Of a stretch of DNA of 37,242 bases, positions 1-8,787 are shown piece after piece. A program made the translations under genes and the position numbers. The DNA comes from Acrocarpospora phusangensis. GTDB lineage: Bacteria; Actinomycetota; Actinomycetes; Streptosporangiales; Streptosporangiaceae. Location: positions 1 through 37,242 of the forward strand of contig NZ_BOOA01000079.1 in assembly GCF_016862995.1 (NCBI RefSeq), written 5' to 3'. How positions within the stretch are numbered: the stretch's first letter is position 1; every line of letters begins with the position of its first letter. The notes beneath the pieces are model-generated. The model was given only the letters and a program-made list of their open reading frames with translations. It was not told the DNA's origin and did not search any database.

Positions 1-951
<951 letters not shown>

Positions 952-971
952 TCCCGGCCTAGCCCGATACC

Positions 972-1006
972 GCGCCGGTCCAGACGATTCCCGTCTGGAC
1001 CGGCGC
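972..1006. terminator. Rho-independent-type hairpin, probably bidirectional
   Basis: Perfect 15-bp stem (972-986 with 992-1006) and a 5-nt loop. It lies between the convergent xylanase (stop 951) and the DUF11 protein gene (stop 1011-1013), so it can end transcripts from both sides. There is no long T tract, which is usual in high-GC actinomycetes. Confidence 0.8.
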
Positions 1007-1010
1007 TGGT

Positions 1011-2564
1011 TCATTTGACGAGCAACGCGTGCGGTCTGCCGCGCAGCAGGGTGCCCAGAACGCTGTGCTGCGGCGTGCAGTACGGGCAGGTGGGTGCCGG
1101 ATCGACGCAGACCCTGACGCTGTCGCTGTTGTCGGACGGGTCGAGGTCCAGTTCCGTGGCGCTCGCGGTGGCGGTGTTGACCGTTTCGGCAACTGTGGTC
1201 GCCTTGGCCCGAACGGTCAGCGTGGCCGTGGCGCCGGCGGGGAGCGTGCCGACCGTCCAGGTGTCCTCGGCGTACGTGCCGGTGGTGGACGTGGCCGACA
1301 GGAGGGCGAGCCCGGCCGGCAGCGGGTCCTCGACCACGACGCCGGTGGCGTCGTTCGGCCCGGCGTTGCGGACGGCCACGTGGTAGATGATCATTCCGCC
1401 GGCGGCGACCCGGGTCCGCTCGGCGGTCTTGACCACGCTCAGGTCGACGGCCGGGTTGACCTCGGTGACGGTGTCGCCGCTGGTGGAGGTCAGCGGTTCG
1501 GGTTCGGCGCCGAGCCGGTTCTCATAGGTGACCGTGCCCTGGTTGGCGACCTGCTTGCCCGCGGCGGCCAGGCCGACCTTGACCCGGAACTCGACCGTGG
1601 TGCCGTCGGGCAGGGCGTCACTGTCGGGCAGCCGCCCCCCGTCCCCCAGCATGAAGGTGATCTTGCCGGTGGCGGGGTCGAACTCGGCCTGGTCGTCGCC
1701 GGCCTGGTCGGTCTTGGCGCCGCTGCCGGGGCCGTCGACGATCTGGAGCGAGCCGGGCACGAAGGCGGTCCCCGCCGGGACGGTGTCGGTGAGGCGGACG
1801 TCGCCCGCCGCGTCGCCGCCCCTGTTGACGGCGGTCAGCCGGTAGGTGATCTCCTCGCCGACGTTCACCGGCCCCCGCGGGCTGGCGGTCTTGTTCACGA
1901 CCACGCACGGCGCGGTGCCGAAGAAGACGTCGTCGAGGAAGTTGCCGTACGTGGGGTTCCCCCCGGTGGCGGAGACGGAACGGAAGGCGAACCGGGTGGT
2001 CGTCATCCCGGCGGGCACGGTGTAGGTGCCGGTGTACGTGCCCCACTTCGTGGTGCCGTCGGAGGCGATCGCCTGCTGGGCCGGGCCCGCGGGATCACCG
2101 ATGTCCAGCGCCAGCGTGTCGGTCCCGAGACGGCCGCGGTGGGACAGCCGCCAGTACAGCTTCTGCCCCGGCGTGGTCGGCCGATCCTGGTACAGGGTCG
2201 CGACCTGGGTGGCGTTCAACTCGGCGAACTGGTTGCCCTCGACGGGCGGGACGCCCATCCGGGTGCTCCAGATCTCGATCAGATGATCGGTGGAGGTCGT
2301 CCGCCAGCCCGGCACCGCGTTCGGGCGGCTCTGCGAGGCATCGGGGAACGAAGCCCACGCCCCGCCGGTGACGACGGGCTGTTCGAAGCCGCCGTTGACC
2401 AGCGCCACTCGCTCCGGACATGTGGCCGGATCCGGTAGCCGGGCCGGGCCGGCGTACGCCTGGGCCGGCGCGGTGCCGGCCAGCACCACATCGGGCAGCG
2501 TCAGCGGCAGGGCCGTCGCCGCCAGGGCGGCAACCGGGTAGAGCATCCTGCGGATGTGCTTCAT
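1011..2564 (-). CDS. Secreted DUF11 repeat surface protein
   Basis: Exported protein of 517 residues. The ATG at 2564 is chosen because AGAGGA sits 8 nt upstream; an in-frame start further upstream lacks such a site. Residues 1 to about 35 are a signal peptide (MKHIRRM, hydrophobic Ala/Leu core, Ala-rich cleavage region). A jelly-roll-like region follows with NGGFEQP, PGW and EGNQFAELN, the pattern of carbohydrate- or surface-binding modules in secreted bacterial proteins. After that come two DUF11 repeats, one starting VVNKTASP and one starting DLSVVKTA, each with the T/EDxxPAG signature. The C-terminus has a CxxC pair (CPYC) and no LPXTG or membrane anchor. DUF11 domains are Ig-like stalk modules of cell-surface proteins; no enzymatic activity is evident. 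Ligand unknown. Confidence 0.85.
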   Translation of the reverse strand: MKHIRRMLYPVAALAATALPLTLPDVVLAGTAPAQAYAGPARLPDPATCPERVALVNGGFEQPVVTGGAWASFPDASQSRPNAVPGWRTTSTDHLIEIWSTRMGVPPVEGNQFAELNATQVATLYQDRPTTPGQKLYWRLSHRGRLGTDTLALDIGDPAGPAQQAIASDGTTKWGTYTGTYTVPAGMTTTRFAFRSVSATGGNPTYGNFLDDVFFGTAPCVVVNKTASPRGPVNVGEEITYRLTAVNRGGDAAGDVRLTDTVPAGTAFVPGSLQIVDGPGSGAKTDQAGDDQAEFDPATGKITFMLGDGGRLPDSDALPDGTTVEFRVKVGLAAAGKQVANQGTVTYENRLGAEPEPLTSTSGDTVTEVNPAVDLSVVKTAERTRVAAGGMIIYHVAVRNAGPNDATGVVVEDPLPAGLALLSATSTTGTYAEDTWTVGTLPAGATATLTVRAKATTVAETVNTATASATELDLDPSDNSDSVRVCVDPAPTCPYCTPQHSVLGTLLRGRPHALLVK

Positions 2565-2725
2565 GATGATGTTCCTCTCGATGGGCGGACTTCGTCCGTC
2601 CACCAGCGCCGGAGGATCGGCGCTGGCACCACACCGCAGGTTCGCGTGAGTGGATCACCAGAGGGGATGTGACACGTACCGCGCTGCCAATACTTGGCAC
2701 GATCTTGTTTGTAGGCGGCGCGGGA

Positions 2726-2821
2726 TCACAGCCAGCCGTGCTCGTGGGCGATCCGTACGGCCTCGGCCCTGGTGGGAACGCCCAGCTTGGTCATCGCGGC
2801 CGCCAGATAGTTGCGTACGCC
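2726..2821 (-). pseudogene. Remnant of a LuxR/NarL-type response regulator (C-terminal HTH only)
   Basis: The last 31 codons before the TGA at 2726 encode a typical end of an actinobacterial NarL-family HTH: VRNYLAAAMTKLG, then RAEAVRIAHEHGWL. Just upstream in the same frame the expected first HTH helices (TNxEIAxxLxLSEGT) are missing, replaced by an acidic unrelated stretch, and they are not found in the other two frames nearby. No receiver domain is visible. I read it as the 3' scar of a deleted regulator gene. The alternative, a short unrelated protein ending by chance in this motif, is unlikely. Confidence 0.6.
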
Positions 2822-3185
2822 GAATGGTGCGGCGTGATCGACGGCGTCATCGGACTCACCATTCTCTTCCTGCTGCCGTGAAGGATCTACGCTCATTCGG
2901 TGTTCCTTGACGACTGGCACGAACAGGACGACCTCCTCGGCGAAGGCCAGCGCATTGTGCTCGCCCGGCTCGAATCGCATCCGGTACGCCGAGGACTTGA
3001 CCTGTGGATGGAGACCACCGGCGACGGGGCCGCTCCCGATCGCAGCGTGAGGCCCTCATCGCGGCCGGGTATGTGCGCGGGCGAGGATGGATCCGAACGG
3101 AGGGCCTTGGAACGCCGGATCGCGTGATTCGCGTACGCGGCGAGGGAGCCCAAGGACGCTAACAATCTTGCTGTGAATGCGTCAT

Positions 3186-3225
3186 GTGGGTCTGAACGGC
3201 GGCGCTTCAGGTTGTTCGGACCCAC
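3186..3225. terminator. Hairpin downstream of chrA
   Basis: Twelve-bp stem (3186-3197 with 3214-3225, one G-T pair) and a 16-nt loop, about 55 nt beyond the chrA stop. On the plus strand it is followed by TTTCTT. It could end the minus-strand chrA transcript, though the loop is long. Confidence 0.45.
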
Positions 3226-3279
3226 TTTCTTGTCCCCGTGTTCCTGGCTTTACCGGGCGTCGGTTGTTGTTACCTGCTC

Positions 3280-4455
3280 TCAGGTGAGCAAGGTGTGGGC
3301 CAGGCCGATGGCGGCTCCCGCGGCGATGTACCAGGCGTTGTTGAGCTTGGTCTTCCACAGCAGCGCCAGGGTGACCAGCGCGATCGCCCCGGTGAGGGGG
3401 TCGATGATCGCCGTTGTGCCGAGTTGGTAGGACACGCCGGCCATGAGGGCCAGGGCGGCGGCGTTGAGGCCGTCCAGCAGGGCGGAGGTCCAGTCGCTGG
3501 CGCGGAGTCTGTCGGTGAGTCTGGTGAGCAGGCCGACGAACAGGAAGGACGGCAGGAAGATCGCCACGGTGGCCAGGAACGCGCCGAGGGGCCCGGCGAC
3601 GAGGTAGCCGAGGAAGGTGGCGGTGGTGAAGACGGGGCCGGGGGTGACCTGGCCGATGGAGACCGCGTCGATCAGTTGCTGGTTGGTGATCCAGCCGAGG
3701 CGTTCCACGAAGTCGCCGCGCAGGAAGGCGAGGAGCACGTAGCCGCTGCCGTACAGGACGGAGCCGATTTTCAGCATGGTCAGGAACAGCTGGGTGAGCT
3801 GGGCGCCGGTCGGGTCGGGGAAGACGGGGGAGCCGCCGGTCAGCTGGCCGAGGAGGGGGAGGGCGAGGAGGGCCTGGGGTCGGTCGGTCCGCAGGCGGTG
3901 GGCGAGTTGGGCGGCGGCGGCCAGCAGGGCGCCGGCGGCCAGGATCAGCAGTTCGTTGACGCCCAGCAGGTAGGCGGCGAGTGCGGCGACCGCCAGCACG
4001 GCGAGCCAGATGCTCTTGATGGCGGTACGGAGCAGGCCGAACAGCGCGTGGACGATGATCGCGATGACGGCGGGGACGACGCCGTACAAAATGCCCTCGA
4101 CCTCGGGCGTGCTGCCGTAGGTCACGTACGCCCACGCCAGGGCGGTCACCATGAGCGCGGCCGGGACGATGAAGCAGACCCCGGCGATGATCAGGCCGCG
4201 CCAGCGGGCCCGGTCGTAGCCCAGGTGAATGGCCAGTTCGGTGGAGTTGGGGCCGGGGATGAGGTTGGTGGCGCCCATCAGGTCGACGAATCGCTGGTCG
4301 CTCACCCAGCCGCGGCGGCGTACCAGTTCGTCGCGCATCATCGCGGTGTGCGCGGCCGGGCCGCCGAAGGCGATGACGCCCAATTTGAGGAAGACCAGCG
4401 TCACCTCGCGCAGACGGCGACGGTCCATCACCGGGTCGGGCTGGTCCTGGCTCAC
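3280..4455 (-). CDS. chrA: Chromate/anion transporter of the CHR family
   Basis: Inner-membrane CHR (ChrA) permease of 391 residues, the usual size for a two-domain ChrA; the family expels chromate, often giving resistance. The GTG at 4455 is preceded by GAAGGGA at good spacing, and codons further upstream are non-conserved. The N-terminal CHR domain has FGGPAAHTAMM and NLIPGPNSTELA; the C-terminal domain repeats the pattern with VTPGPVFTTATFLGY. About ten hydrophobic segments are visible. A palindromic element (4493-4512) lies about 40 nt upstream of the start, and a related palindrome lies upstream of the padR gene at 4934-5254, suggesting PadR control. Substrate is by family only; sulfate or other oxyanions are possible. 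Confidence 0.93.
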   Translation of the reverse strand: MSQDQPDPVMDRRRLREVTLVFLKLGVIAFGGPAAHTAMMRDELVRRRGWVSDQRFVDLMGATNLIPGPNSTELAIHLGYDRARWRGLIIAGVCFIVPAALMVTALAWAYVTYGSTPEVEGILYGVVPAVIAIIVHALFGLLRTAIKSIWLAVLAVAALAAYLLGVNELLILAAGALLAAAAQLAHRLRTDRPQALLALPLLGQLTGGSPVFPDPTGAQLTQLFLTMLKIGSVLYGSGYVLLAFLRGDFVERLGWITNQQLIDAVSIGQVTPGPVFTTATFLGYLVAGPLGAFLATVAIFLPSFLFVGLLTRLTDRLRASDWTSALLDGLNAAALALMAGVSYQLGTTAIIDPLTGAIALVTLALLWKTKLNNAWYIAAGAAIGLAHTLLT

Positions 4456-4492
4456 GGTGGTCCCTTCGGGGGCTCGGCCCTCCCTCTCGTGG

Positions 4493-4512
4493 GCCGATAT
4501 CGACCGACGATA
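4493..4512. promoter_or_regulatory. Candidate operator of the nearby PadR regulator, upstream of chrA
   Basis: GCCGATATCGAC (4493-4504) contains the palindrome CGATATCG. It overlaps a second inverted repeat, TATCG-N5-CGATA (4498-4512). A near-identical 12-mer, GCCGATATCGGC, lies upstream of the PadR gene at 5303-5314. Shared sites in front of a regulator and a neighbouring transporter suggest one regulon; this is inference. Confidence 0.5.
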
Positions 4513-4704
4513 GCAGTGGGGAGTTCCCTGCGGCCGGGACAGTGGCATGGCGACACCGCGCCTTTTCGGATTGTTCATCCTAATTGTCGTGAGGTAGTTG
4601 AATGGGTGCAGAGCGTGGTGAGTGGGGCGGGGCTGACTGCCGCGGCGACACCACCGCGTACCGGGCGGCCTACACGAAGTGGATCTCGGCGGGGCGCCAG
4701 ACCG

Positions 4705-4932
4705 GTCCTGAAGGGCGAGGTGATCCCGCTGGAGTCCCACGAGCAGGGCTGGCTGGACGCCACGGTGGCCATGCCCGACATGGTCACCCGAATCGTCCTC
4801 CAGTTCGGCTTACCCGGGCCATTTCCGGCATTCCGGGTACGGCTAGCGCCTTCCCCGCCACGTCAATCCAGCACTGCCACATGCTGGAACACGAGGACAA
4901 CGAGATGATGCGCCCCTGGCAGATCGTCTCTG
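4705..4932 (+). pseudogene. Frameshifted 3' remnant of a multicopper oxidase
   Basis: Two neighbouring frames together give the C-terminal end of a bilirubin-oxidase/CotA-like multicopper oxidase. From about 4711 one frame reads GEVIPLESHEQGWLDATV and then MVTRIVLQFGLPG, matching the family's GWxDTV...RI..F pattern. From about 4866 another frame reads HCHMLEHEDNEMMRP, the copper-ligand motif HCHxxxH...M (type 1 and type 3 ligands). The shift between them breaks the gene, no natural stop follows, and the three upstream cupredoxin domains are absent. It ends against the 3' end of the convergent padR gene. Probably the scar of a lost copper oxidase gene; a sequencing frameshift would not explain the missing upstream domains. 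Confidence 0.75.
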
Positions 4933-4933
4933 G

Positions 4934-5254
4934 TCAGGCCGGGCTCGGCGGCCTTTCGCCCTCGGGTAGCAGTTCGCGGGCCAGTTCCGACAACGCCGCA
5001 CGATCCTGCTCCAGCGCAGTACGGCCCGCCTCAGTCGCCCGATAAACCCGACGCGTGCGGCTTTCGACGACCTCCTGCCGCGAGACCAGCAGCCCATCGG
5101 CCTCCAGTCGGTGCAACGTCGGATACAGCGTGCCGGGGCTGATCGCGTACCCGTGCCGTTTGAGCTCCTCGGTCATCCACGCGCCGTGGATGTCCTGCTC
5201 GGCGGCGTGGTGCAGGATGTGCAGCCGCACCGCCCCGCGCATGAACTCCCGCAT
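4934..5254 (-). CDS. PadR-family transcriptional regulator
   Basis: Cytosolic winged-helix repressor of 106 residues, the typical size of a short PadR. ATG 5254 begins MREFMRGAVRLHIL; the core has HGAWMTEELKRHGYAISPGTLYPTLHRLEADGLL, which holds the PadR recognition helix pattern PGTLYPxLHRLExxGLL. A C-terminal helix follows (ALEQDRAALSELAREL). GGGGAAGG is almost adjacent to the ATG, so the second Met (5242, GGGAG upstream) is also possible. A perfect palindrome sits about 50 nt upstream and is echoed in front of chrA. PadR proteins usually respond to small phenolics, drugs or metals and control a nearby efflux gene; here chrA is the obvious candidate target. Confidence 0.9.
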   Translation of the reverse strand: MREFMRGAVRLHILHHAAEQDIHGAWMTEELKRHGYAISPGTLYPTLHRLEADGLLVSRQEVVESRTRRVYRATEAGRTALEQDRAALSELARELLPEGERPPSPA

Positions 5255-5942
5255 CCTTCCCCACCCGCTCCTGACTCGACGCGACCTCCAGTTTATGACG
5301 AAGCCGATATCGGCCGCCGATGCCCGATGCGCGCAGACGTGACAGGCATCGGGATCGCCGCGCTGGGGCTGCCCGGGTCCCGGTTGACCGCCTGGTGCGC
5401 GCGGCTCGGTTCGCTGTGGTCCACGCTGGTGTCGGTCGCTTTCGCTGATGAGCCTTGTAGCTTGACGGGGCCGTGGACGTTCCTGGCGATGCTCGGGGGT
5501 GTCGCTCATCGCCGCCGCCGAGTGGGAGCCGCCGGGTTCCACGTAGCCGTTGACGGCGCGCTCATCCGCCAAGAGCGGTCGCATTGTGCCGGGACTTCCA
5601 GACCAGGTAGGCGGCGAACAGCGACCCAGCCGTACCTACCGCGACGCCCGTGAGCGAGAAACCGCTGGCATGAACGCGGACCAGTCCATGCGCTCATCGT
5701 CAGCGGCTCATCTTGTTCGAGCAATATGCCGAACCGATATCGCCTCCCGGTTGCGCGTGACATTGACGAACACCGCCTTCGACGGCTCGCCTCTGAATAG
5801 TGAGGGCGGGAACCTGCCCAAATATTGACGAGCCTGAACAAGGGCGCGTCCTGCGTGATCAACGACCGGCAGCGAGCCGGTCGGCCTCGTGCTGGGCCAG
5901 CTACTCGCGCTCGGACGCTCCATGCAGACCTGAGCCAGATCG
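5255..5942. other. Gene-poor 690-bp stretch with two CGATATCG palindromes
   Basis: I support no gene here. It contains GCCGATATCGGC at 5303-5314 and another CGATATCG at 5735-5742. On the minus strand one frame around 5572-5680 encodes a plausible membrane helix (FSLTGVAVGTAGSLFAAYLVW) ending at a stop, but it has no start codon after the preceding stop, so it may be the end of a decayed gene. Other open frames are Arg-rich and featureless. Confidence 0.5.
5303..5314. promoter_or_regulatory. Candidate PadR autoregulatory operator
   Basis: Perfect 12-bp palindrome GCCGATATCGGC, about 50 nt upstream of the padR start. The AT-containing CGATATCG core is uncommon at this GC content yet occurs three times within 1.3 kb (4495-4502, 5305-5312, 5735-5742). 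Confidence 0.55.
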
Positions 5943-6347
5943 CTAGGCGGGCCGGCTGACGATCCCATTCCGATACTCCTGGAAGGCATGCCAACCAGCT
6001 GTGTCTCCCGCGTGCAGGAACCTCTCGGTAGTGATATCGAATGCTCGGCAGCCGAGCATCTCAGCCATCTCCGTGATGACCGGCACCACATCATCGCCGG
6101 TACCTCGGACATGGAGCATCACCGACTTCACCGGATCGTCATCGCCGACGTTCAGCTCGATCGACCATGTCGCCGCCTCTAAATGGCCCCATTCCGGATC
6201 TGACAGATCGACCCCAGGCAACTGTTCCCGCAGCCGATCGAGCACCTCTGGCAACGGACCGATCGCGTCCAGAACGTCGTCCTCGGGCAACTCGTCGACG
6301 GTGAAGGCCTCGCCCGAGATCTTCAGCACCAGCACATCCCAGCTCAC
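5943..6347 (-). CDS. Conserved hypothetical actinobacterial protein
   Basis: Soluble protein of 134 residues starting MSWDVLVLK. The GTG at 6347 is chosen because GGAGG lies exactly 6 nt upstream; a TTG two codons earlier would be adjacent to that site. There is no signal peptide or membrane segment. Conserved-looking blocks are the N-terminal beta strand, DLSDPEWGHLE, WSIELNVGDDDPVKSVMLHV, and the end ITTERFLHAGD...AFQEYRNG. From memory, similar stand-alone proteins starting MSWDVL occur in many streptomycetes without a known function. Acidic and probably alpha/beta. Solitary gene. I do not assign a function. Confidence 0.8.
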   Translation of the reverse strand: MSWDVLVLKISGEAFTVDELPEDDVLDAIGPLPEVLDRLREQLPGVDLSDPEWGHLEAATWSIELNVGDDDPVKSVMLHVRGTGDDVVPVITEMAEMLGCRAFDITTERFLHAGDTAGWHAFQEYRNGIVSRPA

Positions 6348-6488
6348 AATCAACCTCCATGACGGTGGCCCGTAACTTCAGAGGCAAGCTACAACCCGGC
6401 ACCGACAATCTGATCGAGCCTTAGCTCAGGCAGGTCAGGATTCCGCCCAAGCGCTCCTCACTGGCGCTTGGAGATCAAGGGCGCAGGC

Positions 6489-7199
6489 TTACGTCGAGGA
6501 ATGCTTCGTGGACGTCGATGCGGGTCTATCTGCGGATTCTGAGCGTCGGCGTCGCGTCGCGAAGAGGTAGTGGACCACGACGATGCCGATGCTGACGGCG
6601 GCCGCCGTCCATACGACGGTCTGTCCGATGACCCTGACCACCTCGTTCCTGCCGGGCGGGAGAAGGATCATCTGAACGGTGGCCCCGACCGGCACGGTCA
6701 ATCGCGCGAGCAAGCCGAGTACGCCCGGTTGCCTGGCGCAAGCCCCGACGGCCCCCAGGGGTCCTCCCAAGATCACGCTACTAATCCACCACACAATCGC
6801 TTCGGGCAGGTACCAGGCGATAGGTGCGTCGTTACGAATGATGTCCACGGCGCCGTAGACGGCTACGGCCGCGATCAGGGCCAACACGCCAGCGGCAGCA
6901 CCGTGCGTCAGCGCCGCGGCCCCACGCTCACCGGGGCGTGTGACCAGCCACCCCACTGCCACCGCCAAGCCCGCCCACGCCCAGCCGGAGTCGAGCAGGA
7001 CGCTCATGATCTCCGCGACTGACCACCCGCTGGTGGTGTACGCACTGCTTTCCAGGTCGGCGTAGGAGTGGGAGATGGCGTTGACAAGAGAGGTCGCAGC
7101 GCCGAACCCCGCTCCGGCCGCCAGAGAACTCAACAAGATCTTCATGGGCCGGGAAATATGAACTCCCCGTCGACGGTCATGTCGCAGATCGCCAGTCAC
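6489..7199 (-). CDS. Polytopic membrane protein of unknown function
   Basis: Protein of 236 residues. The GTG at 7199 has AGGAAAG about 5 nt upstream; an internal ATG (MKILLSS, residue 19) lacks a binding site. Five to six hydrophobic segments are visible: around residues 20-42, 65-85, 98-118, 127-150, 155-178 and 190-212. The C-terminus is basic, then Ser/Thr-rich (RRRRSESADRPAS). No catalytic motif or family signature is recognised. It stands alone, divergent from the region leading to the secreted protein gene at 7604. Confidence 0.75.
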   Translation of the reverse strand: MTGDLRHDRRRGVHISRPMKILLSSLAAGAGFGAATSLVNAISHSYADLESSAYTTSGWSVAEIMSVLLDSGWAWAGLAVAVGWLVTRPGERGAAALTHGAAAGVLALIAAVAVYGAVDIIRNDAPIAWYLPEAIVWWISSVILGGPLGAVGACARQPGVLGLLARLTVPVGATVQMILLPPGRNEVVRVIGQTVVWTAAAVSIGIVVVHYLFATRRRRSESADRPASTSTKHSST

Positions 7200-7603
7200 G
7201 GTGCTTTCCTACCGCACAAATCATGATGTGCGGCATAAAAGTTCACCCAAAAGAAGGGGCGGACCAAGGGCTGCCGAAGGCGGAAACCATCGCTCACACG
7301 CGGCTCTCCAGAAGACTAATGCTCCGCCTGCCGAAGAGACCGAAACGCCCCTGGATGGGTTCGTGAGAGGGCGCGTCACCCCGCAAGTCGTCCACTTGGA
7401 GGCGAGAAACTCGCCTATTGCAAAGAGGTAGGAGCGGAGTTACGTTGTGCGCAACAACATTCAAATGGCCGTATGTGCTGATCTCGTAACCGGACGTACT
7501 GGTGCGAGGGGCCGCAGTCGCATACGGCATCGCCGTAGGCCGAAAGGTCGCGGTGATGCCGTTATCGGTCGCCCCTGTCCCGTACGTCGAAGAGGAGATT
7601 CGC
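7200..7603. other. 400-bp intergenic region with a small hairpin
   Basis: No gene supported. A perfect 7-bp hairpin, AGGCGAG (7400-7406), loop AAA, CTCGCCT (7410-7416), lies about 190 nt upstream of the secreted-protein start at 7604. It could be a weak terminator or a leader structure. The open frames here have no SD or recognisable product. Confidence 0.4.
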
Positions 7604-8446
7604 ATGAGGCTGTCATCGTTACGCTGGATCGCCCGCGCAGCCATCGCCGTCACCGTGATGGCGCTGCTCCCGGCTCTGGCCGCATCCCCCGCACAAGCCG
7701 CGCTCGTCAACACGGTCACGGGATCCGGGGGCGTCGTGCAGATCGCTCCGGGTGCCTCCGGGCATGGAGTCGCCACGTGCCCGAGTGGGAAAACGGCTGT
7801 GGGAGGCGGCTACGACAAGCAGGACAGCAGCATTCTCGTCGATGTGTCCCGTCCGGACGGAAACGGATGGCGGGTGCACGCGTGGAACACCGGCAGCATC
7901 GCGCTCCACATCTACCCGTGGGTCGTGTGCGCCACCGTCACGGGTCGCGTGATCGCGAACGCCGCCGCGAGTGTCCCCGCCGGCATCAGCGCGAGCGCGA
8001 CCGCGGCCTGTCCCTCCGGGCGTCGCCTCACGGGTGGCGGCTTCGCGTTCGACACCGCCAACGGCATGGCCAGCGCGAACCCGAACATCACCCCCGTCAT
8101 GAACGGCCCGTCAGGCCAGGGCTGGAAGGCGGACGCCTTCAACGTCACCGGCGTCACGCGAACCATCCGCTCGTACGCGGTCTGCGCCACCCTGCCCAGC
8201 AACACGATCATCGGCGCGCCCGGCACCATCGCGCCGGGACAGTCGCCCAGCATCAAGGCGAACTGCCCGGCCGGCCAGGTGGCCACCGGCGGCGGATTCG
8301 CGTACGGCGGCGCGAACGTGCGCCTCGAATGGTTCTCCGTCCCTGGGGCGACGACCAGCCCGAACAACTGGTGGGTGTTCTTCAAGAACACTTCCCCCAT
8401 CACATTCGGCGTCGTCGTGTACGCGGTCTGCACACCCGGCACCTGA
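7604..8446 (+). CDS. Secreted protein with three internal repeats
   Basis: Exported protein of 280 residues, function unknown. ATG 7604 is chosen over earlier in-frame starts because GGAG lies 6 nt upstream and the signal peptide (MRLSSLRW, Ala/Val/Leu core, ASPAQA cleavage site) begins there. The mature protein is a triplicated module of about 80-90 residues. Each copy has a Cys-Pro-[SA]-Gly motif followed by [TV]GGG[FY] (CPSGKTAVGGGY, CPSGRRLTGGGF, CPAGQVATGGGF), a central Trp, and a closing strand with Cys (WVVCATV, YAVCATL, YAVCTPGT). So each repeat carries two Cys, probably one disulfide. No known enzyme motif. Two hairpins follow the gene. It could be an adhesive, inhibitory or structural exoprotein. 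Confidence 0.85.
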   Translation: MRLSSLRWIARAAIAVTVMALLPALAASPAQAALVNTVTGSGGVVQIAPGASGHGVATCPSGKTAVGGGYDKQDSSILVDVSRPDGNGWRVHAWNTGSIALHIYPWVVCATVTGRVIANAAASVPAGISASATAACPSGRRLTGGGFAFDTANGMASANPNITPVMNGPSGQGWKADAFNVTGVTRTIRSYAVCATLPSNTIIGAPGTIAPGQSPSIKANCPAGQVATGGGFAYGGANVRLEWFSVPGATTSPNNWWVFFKNTSPITFGVVVYAVCTPGT

Positions 8447-8465
8447 CCTTCACATAGCCCAGTAC

Positions 8466-8483
8466 GCCGGGCTTCGGCTCGGC
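8466..8483 (+). terminator. UUCG-loop hairpin after the triple-repeat protein gene
   Basis: Seven-bp stem (8466-8472 with 8477-8483, one G-T pair) closed by a TTCG tetraloop, 20 nt after the stop at 8446. Confidence 0.5.
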
Positions 8484-8565
8484 GGCATCCAGTTCAAAGC
8501 GCCTGTGCCTCCCCCAGCAGGCTCACTGCCGGGGGTGGGGCTGAAAGTCCGTGTTCATTTGATCG

Positions 8566-8602
8566 CCTTCCGAGCCCGTCAGGCGCTGGCGGGCTCGGAA
8601 GG
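8566..8602 (+). terminator. Strong hairpin terminator candidate
   Basis: Perfect 13-bp stem (8566-8578 with 8590-8602) and an 11-nt loop, followed by GTTAATTA. Probably the main end of the transcript from 7604-8446. Confidence 0.65.
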
Positions 8603-8731
8603 GTTAATTAGGGCGGACATCAATTCCTGCGAGCTGCCAGAATTGGGACTGGGGTCCCCGCACATTCGCGAAGCCATGTCCATCCCTCCGAGTGCTGCGC
8701 CACCGAGGTTTGGGAGGTCACCAAACACGTG

Positions 8732-8787
8732 TTATGGACTAACATCCCGACTTAAAATAAGTTACATATTTGTCCATAAGTGGTAAC
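8732..8787. promoter_or_regulatory. AT-rich nested inverted repeats upstream of a secreted protein gene
   Basis: TTATGGAC (8732-8739) is matched by GTCCATAA (8772-8779) across 32 nt, and GTTAC (8761-8765) by GTAAC (8783-8787). The block is AT-rich and ends about 60 nt before the GTG at 8847, so it may combine a promoter with a regulator site. No known operator is recognised. Confidence 0.4.

Larger units (their letters stand above)
2565..3279. other. Gene-poor stretch with a regulator remnant and one hairpin
   Basis: Between the DUF11 gene and chrA no complete gene can be supported. It holds a LuxR-type tail remnant (2726-2821) and a hairpin (3186-3225) listed separately. Open frames on both strands in 2890-3225 have arginine-rich, domain-free translations and I do not believe them. 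Confidence 0.6.

Noticed and set aside
1029-2438. Open frame opposite the DUF11 gene
   Set aside because: Gly/Arg/Asp-rich shadow of the DUF11 gene, no SD or domain.
2893-3225. Open frames on both strands between the LuxR remnant and chrA
   Set aside because: Low-complexity Arg/Ser translations with no SD and no match to the missing parts of the LuxR regulator.
3238-4908. Long open frame opposite chrA (556 codons)
   Set aside because: It is the antisense of chrA, rich in Gly/Glu/Gln without domains; high-GC codon bias keeps such frames open. Only its last part is meaningful, as one frame of the multicopper oxidase remnant.
5572-5680. Membrane-helix coding stretch on the minus strand
   Set aside because: Looks like the end of a small membrane protein, but there is no start codon between the preceding stop and the helix; at best a decayed gene end.
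5506-5994. 162-codon minus-strand frame in the gap after padR
   Set aside because: Arg-rich, overlaps the end of the conserved gene 5943-6347 and has no recognisable feature.
7447-8457. 336-codon plus frame overlapping the triple-repeat exoprotein gene
   Set aside because: A shifted-frame shadow: Arg/His-rich, while the other frame has a signal peptide, SD and repeats.
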